The position numbers and the translations under genes were made by a program. DNA of 12,956 nt from BS750m-G62 sp964577175 (GTDB taxonomy: Bacteria; Planctomycetota; Phycisphaerae; FEN-1346): contig CAZNYC010000118.1 in NCBI GenBank assembly GCA_964577175.1, positions 1 through 12,956 on the forward strand, in the 5' to 3' direction. The notes under the pieces were generated by a model, which was given only the letters and a program-made list of their open reading frames with translations, was not told the origin of the DNA and made no database searches. Numbering within the stretch: the first letter of the stretch is position 1; every line of letters starts with the position of its first letter. Below, one piece after another: positions 1 to 7,827 of the stretch.

Positions 1-17
1 GCGAACCGCATGCGCAC

Positions 18-37
18 GCGGCCCGTCCGCGGGCCGC
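18..37. repeat. GC-rich hairpin near window start
   Basis: Arms GCGGCCCG and CGGGCCGC form an 8-bp perfect stem around the loop TCCG. No T-tract follows, so an intrinsic terminator for an unseen upstream gene is possible but unsupported. Confidence 0.45.
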
Positions 38-61
38 TGCATACGTAGACCTCTTGTCCCT

Positions 62-83
62 CTGCCCTGGCGGGAGAGGGCAG
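62..83. repeat. Small REP-like hairpin
   Basis: CTGCCCT (62-68) pairs with AGGGCAG (77-83) around an 8-nt loop. It sits in a purine-rich stretch (GAGAGGGCAGGGTGAGGG) of the kind seen in dispersed intergenic palindromes of many GC-rich bacteria. No coding potential is apparent. Confidence 0.45.
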
Positions 84-103
84 GGTGAGGGTGAATGTGT
101 GTT

Positions 104-181
104 GCGCGGTGGGTTTCCACACCCACCGCGCCGCAATGCACGATTGCCCGGCTGCGCGGCGGGTACGGAGACCCGCCGCGC
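104..181. repeat. Double-hairpin module, copy A (28-22-28 bp)
   Basis: There are two perfect palindromes. GCGCGGTGGGT (104-114) pairs with ACCCACCGCGC (121-131) around TTCCAC. GCGCGGCGGGT (154-164) pairs with ACCCGCCGCGC (171-181) around ACGGAG. A 22-bp spacer separates them. The second hairpin ends 53 bp before the ATG of the first propeller gene. The same geometry recurs at 4453-4530 upstream of the paralogue. It could be a BIME-like REP pair or a structured 5' leader; the sequence does not decide between these. Confidence 0.8.
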
Positions 182-234
182 ACGGCGCGATGTTCCGTTC
201 CCGAAGATACCGCAGCCAAAGGAGCCTCCACACG

Positions 235-3200
235 ATGGATACGCGAACGATGGTCGGCAGGATGCGGGGGGCGGTCGCGCTGGCCGTCGCCCTGGTCGCT
301 TGCACCGCCCTTTCGCCGTCCCCCGCCGGTGCGGCGGCTTCGCCCGAGGCCGAGGCGCAGCGCATCTTCAACGAGACCGGCGTCCGCGGCGGCATGGTGG
401 TCCACCTGGGCTGCGGCGAGGGGAAACTCACCGCCGCCCTCGGCAAGGGCGAGGCATACCTCGTCCAGGGCCTGGACCGCGATGCCGCCGCCGTCGCGAA
501 GGCCCGCACCCGTATCCGGTCGGCCGGCCGCTACGGCCGCGTCTCCGCCGACCGCCTCGCGGGCAGCCGCCTGCCGTACGTCGACAACCTCGTGAACCTC
601 GTCGTCGTGGACGACGCCTCCGCCGTGGCGATGGAGGAGGTCATGCGGGTCCTCGCGCCGGGCGGCACGGCCTGCGTCCGGACGGGCGGCGGATGGAACA
701 CGCGCACCAAGCCGCGGCCCGCAGCCATCGACGACTGGACGCACTACCTGTACGATCCCACGAACAACGCGGTCTCGAAGGACAAGCGCATCGCCCCGCT
801 GAGGCGGATGCAGTGGATCGGCAGCCCGCGGTGGGCGCGGCACCACGACCACATGTCGTCGCTGAGTTCGCTGGTGTCATCGAACGGCCGGCTTTTCTAC
901 ATTTTTGACGAGGGGTCGACGGCCTCCATCGTCCTGCCGTCGGACTGGTACCTCATCGCCCGCGACGCCTTCAACGGCACGATCCTGTGGAAGCGGCCCA
1001 TCGCCGACTGGCACACCCGCCTCTGGCCGCTGAAGAGCGGGCCCGCGCTGCTCACGCGGCGGCTCGTGGCCGTCGGCGACGAGGTCTACGTCACGCTCGG
1101 CCTCCACGCCCCGCTCTCCGCCCTCGACGCCGTCACGGGCCAGACCCGCCGCACGTACCAGGGCACGGAGGGATGCGAGGAGATCCTCGCCTCGGGCGGC
1201 ACCCTCGTGCTCGTCGTCAACCCGAACCCGAAGAAGACCTGGCACGACTACGAGGCCCTCGGCGCCATCCGCAAGGCCACGCGCGATCCGACATGGTCCG
1301 GCGACGAGAAGATCGTCATGGCCGTCGACGCCGAAACGGGAGAGCAGCGGTGGCGGCGCGAATCGTTCGTCTCGCCGTCCACGCTGGCCGCCGACGCCCG
1401 GCGCGCCTACTTCCACGACGGCGAAAAGATCGTGGCCCTGGACCGCAAGACGGGCAAGACGGTGTGGGCGTCGGACCCGATGCCCGTCTGGCAGAACATG
1501 CACTCCTATTTCGTGCCCTGCCTGGTCCTCTACAAGGACGTGGTCCTGTGGGCGGGCGGCGAGAAGATGATCCCGCACCGCGGCGGCAAGGACACGATGT
1601 ACGCCCTGTCGGCCGAGACCGGCAAGACCCTGTGGTCCGCCCCGCACGCCCCGTCCGGCTACCAGTCCGCCGAGGACCTGCTCGTCGCCGGCGGGCTCGT
1701 CTGGACCGGCGCCACCACCAGCGGCGGGTACGACGGCGTGTTCCGCGGCCACGACCCGCACACCGGCGAGATGCGCAAGCAGTTCCCGCCCGACGTGGAG
1801 GCCTACTGGTTCCATCACCGGTGCCATCGCGGCAAGGCCACCGAGGACTACCTGCTCATGTCGCGGACGGGCATCGAGTTCCTCGACATCCGGAAGGAAA
1901 CGTGGACCCTGCACCACTGGGTCCGCGGGGCGTGCCTGACGGGCATCATGCCGGCCAACGGCCTGATGTACGCCCCGCCGCACGACTGTGCGTGCTACCC
2001 GGAGGCGAAGGTCCTCGGCTTCGCCGCCCTGGCGGCCGAGGACGAGGGGCTCAAGGCCATCCGGACCGCCGGCGGCGATGACCGGCTGGAAAAAGGACCC
2101 GCCTACGGCGCCCCATTCCGAAATGCTACGCTGCGAAGCAGCGCTTCGCTGCAAAGCACGAGTCCGAAATCCGAAATCCCAAATGACGCCTGGCCCACCT
2201 ACCGCCACGACGCCACCCGCAACGCCTGCACCAAGGCCAAGGTGCCCGCCGACCTGAAGCCGCAGTGGACCGCCGAACTGGACGGCCCCCTCTCGGCCGT
2301 CACCGTGGCCGGGGGCAAGTGTTTCGTGGCCTCCGTCGACGACCACGCGCTGCACGCCCTGGACGCCGAGACCGGCGAGGTGGCCTGGACGTTCACGGCG
2401 GGCGGGCGCATCGACTCCCCGCCCACCATCCACGAGGGCCGGTGCCTCTTCGGCGCCGCCGACGGCTCCGTCTACTGCCTGCGGGCGGCCGACGGCGAAC
2501 TCGCCTGGCGGTTCCGCGCCGCACCGGCGGACCTGCGGCACACGGTCTTCGAGCAGGTCGAGTCCGTCTGGCCGGTGCACGGCAGCGTCCTCGTCCAGGA
2601 CGGCGCCGTCTGCTTCGTCGCGGGCCGGTCCATGTTCCTGGACGGCGGCCTGCACCTGTATCGCCTGGACCCGGAGACCGGCCGCGTCCTCACCCACCGC
2701 CACTACGACGATACGGACCCGGAGACGGGCGAGAACCTCCAGGCGCGGCACCAGACGCTCCAGATGCCGGTGGCGCTGTCGGACGTCCTCTCCAGCGACG
2801 GCGAGCGCCTGTACATGCGAAGCCAGGTCTTCGACCTGGAAGGCAAGCGCCTGGCACTCGGGCCGCATTCCGGCGACCTGGTTCTCCAGGCCACGGTCCA
2901 GCGCGGCGAGGAGGCCCACCTCTTCGCCCCGTACGGGTTCCTGGACGGCTCCTGGTTCCACCGCTCGTACTGGGTGTACGGCCGGAGTTTCTCCGGCAGC
3001 CACGGCGGGTACTACCAGGCGGCCCGCTTCGCCCCTGCCGGACGAGTGCTGACGGCCGACGACAAGCACGTCTACGGCTACGGGCGGCAGCCCCAGTACC
3101 TCCGCTGGACCACGCCGCTGGAGTACCACCTGTTCGCCACCGACAAGCAGCCGCCCGAGTTGCCGGGCGACGCCGGCCTGAAACGGCGCACCGGCCGGGG

Positions 3201-4218
3201 CTCGTGGATTGAAGTCGACAAGTCCGAGAGCCTGAACCCCGCCGGCTCGCCGCTCGCCGTCGAGGCCTGGGTCAACGCCGAGAAGCCCGGCGGCGTGGTG
3301 CTGGCCCGCGGCGGCCCGGCCCACGGCTACGCCCTGTTCCTGAAGGGCGGCCGGCCCCACTTCGCCGTCCGCGCCAAGAGCCAGGCGTTCACGGTAGGGG
3401 CCGAGGAGAAGATCCTCGGCCGATGGGTCCACCTGGCGGGCGTCCTGACGAAGGACAAGACACTCCACCTGTACGTCGACGGCAAGCGCGTCGCCCAGGC
3501 CGAAGCGGGCGGCTTCGTCGCCGAGGACCCCGCCCAGGCACTCGAGGTCGGGGCCGACCTCGGCGGCGGCGAGGGCGTCTCCGACGCCTACAAGAGCCCG
3601 TACCTCTTCACCGGCCTCATCGACGAGGTCCGCGTCTACCACGGCACCGTGACCGCCGAGGAGATCGCCAAGCACGCCGCCTCGCCGGTCGAGACGGCCG
3701 CCAAGGACGCAAATCTCGTCCTCCGCTTCACGTTCCAGAAGGGCGGGGCCCGCGACGCCTCCGGCCAGAAGAACAACGGCAAACTGGGTGACGTGAAGAC
3801 GGCCAAGGGCGCCCTCGACGGCGCCATGCGGTTCACCGGCAAAGGCAAACCCGCGAAGCCGCGCGGCCACTTCGTCGAGTACCACTGGACGGTCGAGGAG
3901 CCGCCCGTCATCGCCCGGGCCATGGTCCAGGCGGCCGACACGCTGTTCGTCGCCGGCCCACCCGACCTGGTGGACGAGGACGAGGTGGCCGGCGCGAACC
4001 TCCAGGCCGAGGAGGTCCGCCAGAAACTCGCCGCCCAGGACGCCGCCATGCAAGGCAGGAAGGGCGCCCTCCTGCTGGCGGTCTCGACGGCCGACGGCAC
4101 GATCCTGGCCCGCCACAACCTGGCCGCCCCGCCCCGCTGGGACGGCATGGCGGCGGCCCACGGCCGGCTGTATATGGCAACCACCGACGGAAAAGTCATC
4201 TGCATGAGCCCGAAGTAA
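235..4218 (+). CDS. Exported methyltransferase-like / PQQ-type beta-propeller / LamG protein
   Basis: This is a 1327-residue exported protein of unproven function. The ATG at 235 is chosen because AAAGGAG (218-224) lies 10 nt upstream and a signal peptide follows at once. The signal region contains a lipobox-like LVAC (Cys23), but cleavage near AGA-A (about residue 33) is also possible. Residues 40-175 resemble a class I SAM methyltransferase: GCGEG at 59-63, acidic Asp81, and a VLAPGG motif. Propeller repeats with DA-x-(T/N)G-x-x-x-W signatures follow (for example 244-252 and 710-718), in two blocks joined by a linker near 620-655. A LamG-like segment (about 988-1216) interrupts the second block. 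The last blade closes the protein. A conserved His/Cys set (H527, H528, C530, C567, H583, C585, C587) is shared with the downstream paralogue. PQQ-type repeats do not prove PQQ binding, and no dehydrogenase signature was recognised. The role is probably binding or scaffolding on extracellular glycans (inference). Confidence 0.9.
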   Translation: MDTRTMVGRMRGAVALAVALVACTALSPSPAGAAASPEAEAQRIFNETGVRGGMVVHLGCGEGKLTAALGKGEAYLVQGLDRDAAAVAKARTRIRSAGRYGRVSADRLAGSRLPYVDNLVNLVVVDDASAVAMEEVMRVLAPGGTACVRTGGGWNTRTKPRPAAIDDWTHYLYDPTNNAVSKDKRIAPLRRMQWIGSPRWARHHDHMSSLSSLVSSNGRLFYIFDEGSTASIVLPSDWYLIARDAFNGTILWKRPIADWHTRLWPLKSGPALLTRRLVAVGDEVYVTLGLHAPLSALDAVTGQTRRTYQGTEGCEEILASGGTLVLVVNPNPKKTWHDYEALGAIRKATRDPTWSGDEKIVMAVDAETGEQRWRRESFVSPSTLAADARRAYFHDGEKIVALDRKTGKTVWASDPMPVWQNMHSYFVPCLVLYKDVVLWAGGEKMIPHRGGKDTMYALSAETGKTLWSAPHAPSGYQSAEDLLVAGGLVWTGATTSGGYDGVFRGHDPHTGEMRKQFPPDVEAYWFHHRCHRGKATEDYLLMSRTGIEFLDIRKETWTLHHWVRGACLTGIMPANGLMYAPPHDCACYPEAKVLGFAALAAEDEGLKAIRTAGGDDRLEKGPAYGAPFRNATLRSSASLQSTSPKSEIPNDAWPTYRHDATRNACTKAKVPADLKPQWTAELDGPLSAVTVAGGKCFVASVDDHALHALDAETGEVAWTFTAGGRIDSPPTIHEGRCLFGAADGSVYCLRAADGELAWRFRAAPADLRHTVFEQVESVWPVHGSVLVQDGAVCFVAGRSMFLDGGLHLYRLDPETGRVLTHRHYDDTDPETGENLQARHQTLQMPVALSDVLSSDGERLYMRSQVFDLEGKRLALGPHSGDLVLQATVQRGEEAHLFAPYGFLDGSWFHRSYWVYGRSFSGSHGGYYQAARFAPAGRVLTADDKHVYGYGRQPQYLRWTTPLEYHLFATDKQPPELPGDAGLKRRTGRGSWIEVDKSESLNPAGSPLAVEAWVNAEKPGGVVLARGGPAHGYALFLKGGRPHFAVRAKSQAFTVGAEEKILGRWVHLAGVLTKDKTLHLYVDGKRVAQAEAGGFVAEDPAQALEVGADLGGGEGVSDAYKSPYLFTGLIDEVRVYHGTVTAEEIAKHAASPVETAAKDANLVLRFTFQKGGARDASGQKNNGKLGDVKTAKGALDGAMRFTGKGKPAKPRGHFVEYHWTVEEPPVIARAMVQAADTLFVAGPPDLVDEDEVAGANLQAEEVRQKLAAQDAAMQGRKGALLLAVSTADGTILARHNLAAPPRWDGMAAAHGRLYMATTDGKVICMSPK
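2117..2180 (+). repeat. In-frame 64-bp palindromic repeat inside the first propeller gene
   Basis: This AT-richer stretch matches 6533-6596 of the second propeller gene at 60 of 64 positions. It contains the hairpin GCGAAGC-AGC-GCTTCGC (2133-2149) and then a short tandem CCGAAAT/CCGAAAT. It is translated in frame as the low-complexity linker at about residues 628-649 (Arg-Asn-Ala, Ser/Leu-rich, then PKSEIP), just before the WPTYRHD motif that opens the second propeller. It looks like a palindromic repeat domesticated as a linker. Confidence 0.75.
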
Positions 4219-4225
4219 CGCGGGA

Positions 4226-4428
4226 GGATTCAACTTTGAAACGCAACAAGCGAAACGACGGCTTGTGGCGTTTGAGGGCCTCTGCCTCGGCTCCGAGGCT
4301 GCCAGGGGCCCCTTTCGCCCCGCCGCCTCGGCGTCGGCCCGGAGCCCTTCGGGCCGCCGGGTGAGGCCGACGCCGACGCGACGGGGCTCCAGGGGCTTGG
4401 GGGGTTGTTGCGTTTCAAAGTTGAATCC
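4226..4428. mobile_element. MITE-like element with perfect 24-bp terminal inverted repeats
   Basis: The left terminus (4226-4249, starting GGATTCAACTTTGAAACG) is the exact reverse complement of the right terminus (4405-4428). Between them are 155 bp with no convincing ORF but many internal hairpins. These include GCCTCGG-CT-CCGAGGC (4284-4299) and GGCGTCGGCC pairing with GGCCGACGCC. The left terminus can also form a local hairpin with 4261-4273. No clear target-site duplication was found. It could be a non-autonomous transposable element or a large structured repeat. Confidence 0.75.
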
Positions 4429-4452
4429 GCAGTGGGAGGAACCACCGTTTCC

Positions 4453-4530
4453 GCGCGGTGGGGCTCGCGACCCCCCGCGCCCAAGGCCCTCGTATTGAGT
4501 GTGCGCGGCGGGCCGGGAGGCCCGCCGCGC
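4453..4530. repeat. Double-hairpin module, copy B (28-22-28 bp)
   Basis: The first hairpin is GCGCGG-T-GGGG (4453-4463) with CCCCCCGCGC (4471-4480), a 10-bp stem with one bulged T. The second is GCGCGGCGGGCC (4503-4514) with GGCCCGCCGCGC (4519-4530), a perfect 12-bp stem with loop GGGA. The 22-bp spacer and both 28-bp hairpin lengths equal those of copy A at 104-181. The hairpin bases match copy A, while loops and spacer do not. It ends 42 bp before the ATG of the second propeller gene. Confidence 0.8.
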
Positions 4531-4572
4531 GGGAATCATCGGAGTTGTCGTCACTCGCGAAAGGAATCACGC

Positions 4573-7500
4573 ATGACGCGTTCCCGCGCAACGTGTGCGC
4601 TCGTCGCCGCCGGACTGGTACTGGCATGGACGGCGATCGCGCCGACGCCCGCCCTCGCCGCCTCGGCCGAGGACCAGGCCCGCCGAATCCTGGACGACAC
4701 CGGCATGACCGGCGGCCTCGTCGTGCATATCGGCTGCGGTGACGGGCAACTCGCCGCCGCCGTTGGCGCCGCCGGCCCGTACCTCGTCCACGGCCTGGCG
4801 CCCGATGCAAAGGCCGTGCAGCAGGCCCGCGAGCACGTCCGTTCAACGGGCCTTTACGGCCGGGTCTCTGTCGTGGAATGGACCGGCGACCGCCTGCCGT
4901 ACGCCGAAAACCTCGTCAACCTCCTCGTGGCCGACGACCTCGGCGGCGTGGGAATGGCCGAGGTGAGGCGCGTCCTCGCCCCGGAGGGCGTCGCGCTCAT
5001 CGGCGGCAAGAAGACCGTCAAGCCGCGGCCCGACGATATCGACGAATGGACGCACAGCCTGTACGGCCCGGGCAGCAACCCCGTGTCGGCGGACCGGCGC
5101 GTCGGCCCGCCGCGGCACCTCCAATGGACGTGCGGCCCGCTGTGGGCCCGCAGCCACGGTTGGACGCCGAGCGTCAGCAGCATGGTGTCGGCGGCCGGGC
5201 GACTGTTCACCATCTGTGACGAGACGCTCACGTGCGCCGGCGGCAACGTGCCCAGCCGGTGGTTCCTGACGGCCCGCGACGCCTTCAGCGGCGTGCAACT
5301 CTGGAAGGTCCCCGTGCCGAACTGGGACTCGCAGGACTTCAGCGGCACGCCGGGCCACGGGGCCGTCCCGCGGTTCACCATGCCGCCGCACGTTTACAGG
5401 CGCCTGGTCACCGACGGCGAGACGGTCTACGTCACGCTCGGCGCCCGGGCACCGGTCTCGGCCCTCGACGCCGCCACCGGCGAGGTCCGCCGCGTGTACG
5501 AGGAGACGGCCCGGGCAGATGCCGTCCTGCTGAGCGAGGGGCGGCTCATCTGCTCCATCAACCCGGCCGAGCGCCCGGACGGCGGCGCGCCGGCCCCGGC
5601 GCCCGGTAAACGCCTCGTGGCCGTCGACGCCGCCACCGGCCGCTTCCTCTGGAAGAAGGGGCCGTTCACCGCCGTCCGCACCACGAAGCAGCAGGACCCG
5701 TGCGGCCGGCTCGAACTCGCCGCCGGCGACGGCGGCGTCTACGCCCTGACCGACACGACCGTCACGTGCCTGGAGGCCGACACGGGCAAGACCCGCTGGC
5801 GGACCGACCGTCCCGCCATGCCGGAGGCGGCCGTCACGAAGATCGGTTTCGGCCGCGTCTACGAGTACCTCCTGACCGTCATGGTCTACCACGACGGCGT
5901 CGTGCTGCTCGTCCAGCCGGAGCCGAACACGCATCACACCTATCACACGATGCCGGGCACCATCTACGCCATCGACGCCCGCACCGGCGAGCAACTCTGG
6001 AAGCACGGCTACGGCGGCTGGGGTCACTGCACCCAGCCCGACTGCTTCGTCGTCAAAGACGCCGTCTGGGCCCACGTCGACGCCGAGACCGAGTACGGCC
6101 GCGTGTGGGGCAACGGATACCGGGCCAAGAACTCCGGCGAGGTGGATTACCGCATCCAGGCGCTGGACCTCCGGACGGGCAAACCGCGCACGGAACTCGG
6201 CACGAAGACCATCTTCAACGTCGGCCATCACCACCGCTGCACGCGGAACCGGATCACGGAACGGTTCCTCATGTCCACCCGCCGCGGCGTCGAGTTCGTG
6301 GACCTCTCCTCCGGCGAGAACTGGCAGAACCACTGGGTCCGCGGCGGATGCCTCATCGGCTACCTGCCGTGCAACGGCTTGCTGTACACCGCGCCGCACC
6401 CCTGTTCGTGCTACCTGGAGGCGAAACTGGTGGGCTTCAATGCCCTGGCGCCGAAACGCACCTCCGGCGAGCCGCTGCCGGAGACGCCGGACGACCGCCG
6501 ACTGGTGAAAGGGCCCGCGTACGACCCGCCAATCCGAAATGCTTCGCTGCGAAGCAGCGCTTCGCTGCGGAGCACGGGTCCGAAATCCGAAATCCCACAT
6601 GACGACTGGCCCACCTACCGCCACGACGCCCGCCGCTCCGGCGCCACCGAGACCGCCGTCCCCACGGACCTGGCGCCGGCATGGACCGCCGACATCGGCA
6701 CCGGCCCGAGCGCCCCGGTCGTCGCGGAGGGCAAGGTCCTGGTGGCCGGCGTCGATGCCCACACCGTCTACGCGCTGGACGCGGGCGACGGCACGGAGGC
6801 GTGGCGGCACACGGCGGGCGGCCGGGTCGACTCCCCGCCCACCGTTCACGCCGGCCGGGCCCTCTTCGGCTCGGCCGACGGCCGGGTCACCTGCCTGCGC
6901 GCCGCCGACGGGGCCCTCGCCTGGCGCTTCGACGCCGCCCCCGGCCGGCAGTTCGTCACGGCGTTCGACCAGGTCGAGTCCGCCTGGCCCGTGCCGGGCG
7001 GCGTCCTCGTCGCCGACGGCACGTGCTGGCTGGCCGCCGGACGGTCCTCCTACCTGGACGGCGGCATCCGGTTCTGGGGCCTCGACCCGGCGACCGGCAA
7101 GGTCGTCCACCAGGAAACGTTCTGCCACCGCGACCCGAAGACGGGCAAGCAGCCGCCCACGACCAGCGCCGGCAACCTGCCGGGCCTGCTGAACGACGTG
7201 CCCGCCGGCGACGGCTCCGGCGTCTTCATCCGCCAGATGAAAGTCCGGGACACGGGCGGCAAGCGCGGCCTGCGGGTCTACATGACGGGCGGGTACCTCG
7301 ACGACAGTTGGTTCAACCGCACCTACTGGAAGGCCCGCCAGGCCCAGACCTCCGGCGTGATGGTCCTCGGCGAGGGCGTGGCGTACGGGGTGGAGGTGTT
7401 CAAGTCCCGCAGCCGCGAGACCGTCTTCCAACCCGGGACGAAACCGTACCGCCTGCGGTGCCTGCCGCTCGAGATGTCCGAGCAGCGGAAGCAGGACCGG

Positions 7501-7809
7501 CGGAAACGCCGCCAGGGACCGAAGGCCCGATGGGAGCGGCGGCTCGACATCCGCGTGACGGCCCTGGTGCGGACGGGCGAGACGCTCTTCGCCGCCGGGT
7601 CGCCGGACGTCGTCGATCCGGACGATCCCCACGCCGCCTGGGAAGGCCGCAAGGGCGGGGTGCTGGCGGCCTTCGCCACCGCCGACGGCAAGGAACTGGC
7701 CCGGTACGACCTGCCCGCGCCGCCCGTCTGGGACGGCCTCGCCGCCGCCGGCGGACGGCTGTACGTGGCGACGGCCGGCGGCAAGATTGTGTGCTTCGGC
7801 GGCAAATAG
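4573..7809 (+). CDS. Exported methyltransferase-like / PQQ-type beta-propeller protein (paralogue)
   Basis: This 1078-residue paralogue of the upstream propeller gene aligns along its length except for the LamG segment, which accounts for most of the roughly 250-residue difference. The ATG at 4573 follows AAGGA (4561-4565) by 7 nt. It starts a clear signal peptide with predicted cleavage after TPALA (residue 29). The methyltransferase-like domain keeps GCGDG (54-58) and VLAPEG, but the motif II acidic residue (Asp81 upstream) is Ala76 here, which argues against SAM-dependent catalysis. Propeller repeats and the WPTYRHD motif (679-685) follow. The His/Cys constellation is conserved: H553, H554, C556, C593, H609, C611, C613. 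The protein should lie in the periplasm or outside the cell. Function is not established; duplicated ligand-binding or structural proteins are the simplest reading. The 354-bp, repeat-filled gap makes co-transcription with the upstream paralogue uncertain. Confidence 0.9.
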   Translation: MTRSRATCALVAAGLVLAWTAIAPTPALAASAEDQARRILDDTGMTGGLVVHIGCGDGQLAAAVGAAGPYLVHGLAPDAKAVQQAREHVRSTGLYGRVSVVEWTGDRLPYAENLVNLLVADDLGGVGMAEVRRVLAPEGVALIGGKKTVKPRPDDIDEWTHSLYGPGSNPVSADRRVGPPRHLQWTCGPLWARSHGWTPSVSSMVSAAGRLFTICDETLTCAGGNVPSRWFLTARDAFSGVQLWKVPVPNWDSQDFSGTPGHGAVPRFTMPPHVYRRLVTDGETVYVTLGARAPVSALDAATGEVRRVYEETARADAVLLSEGRLICSINPAERPDGGAPAPAPGKRLVAVDAATGRFLWKKGPFTAVRTTKQQDPCGRLELAAGDGGVYALTDTTVTCLEADTGKTRWRTDRPAMPEAAVTKIGFGRVYEYLLTVMVYHDGVVLLVQPEPNTHHTYHTMPGTIYAIDARTGEQLWKHGYGGWGHCTQPDCFVVKDAVWAHVDAETEYGRVWGNGYRAKNSGEVDYRIQALDLRTGKPRTELGTKTIFNVGHHHRCTRNRITERFLMSTRRGVEFVDLSSGENWQNHWVRGGCLIGYLPCNGLLYTAPHPCSCYLEAKLVGFNALAPKRTSGEPLPETPDDRRLVKGPAYDPPIRNASLRSSASLRSTGPKSEIPHDDWPTYRHDARRSGATETAVPTDLAPAWTADIGTGPSAPVVAEGKVLVAGVDAHTVYALDAGDGTEAWRHTAGGRVDSPPTVHAGRALFGSADGRVTCLRAADGALAWRFDAAPGRQFVTAFDQVESAWPVPGGVLVADGTCWLAAGRSSYLDGGIRFWGLDPATGKVVHQETFCHRDPKTGKQPPTTSAGNLPGLLNDVPAGDGSGVFIRQMKVRDTGGKRGLRVYMTGGYLDDSWFNRTYWKARQAQTSGVMVLGEGVAYGVEVFKSRSRETVFQPGTKPYRLRCLPLEMSEQRKQDRRKRRQGPKARWERRLDIRVTALVRTGETLFAAGSPDVVDPDDPHAAWEGRKGGVLAAFATADGKELARYDLPAPPVWDGLAAAGGRLYVATAGGKIVCFGGK
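6533..6596 (+). repeat. In-frame 64-bp palindromic repeat inside the second propeller gene
   Basis: This is the second copy of the 2117-2180 repeat, with four mismatches. GCTTCGCTGC occurs twice (6541-6550 and 6559-6568) around a GAAGCAGC core, giving the same GCGAAGC/GCTTCGC hairpin. It encodes the linker at residues 654-675, immediately before the second propeller block. Flanking sequence is much less alike between the two genes than this repeat is. Confidence 0.75.
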
Positions 7810-7827
7810 CCGGACTGCGCAACGTCC

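Noticed and set aside
1..48. Possible C-terminal end of an upstream gene (15 open codons then TAG)
   Set aside because: It is too short to separate from chance in GC-rich DNA, and a hairpin (18-37) lies inside it.
104..181. CRISPR array
   Set aside because: There are only two palindromic units per site, they differ from each other, and no third repeat or cas gene is present.
4222..4440. GGGAGGA at 4222-4228 and 4434-4440 as a target-site duplication of the 203-bp element
   Set aside because: The left copy overlaps the terminal repeat and the right copy is 5 bp away from its end, so it does not flank the element properly.
877..4554. Very long minus-strand open frame opposite the first propeller gene
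   Set aside because: It mirrors a strongly supported + strand gene, has no recognisable domains and low-complexity composition, and is expected in GC-rich DNA.
235..7809. PQQ-dependent alcohol or glucose dehydrogenases
   Set aside because: Only the propeller repeat signature is shared. The dehydrogenase active-site and cofactor signatures were not recognised.
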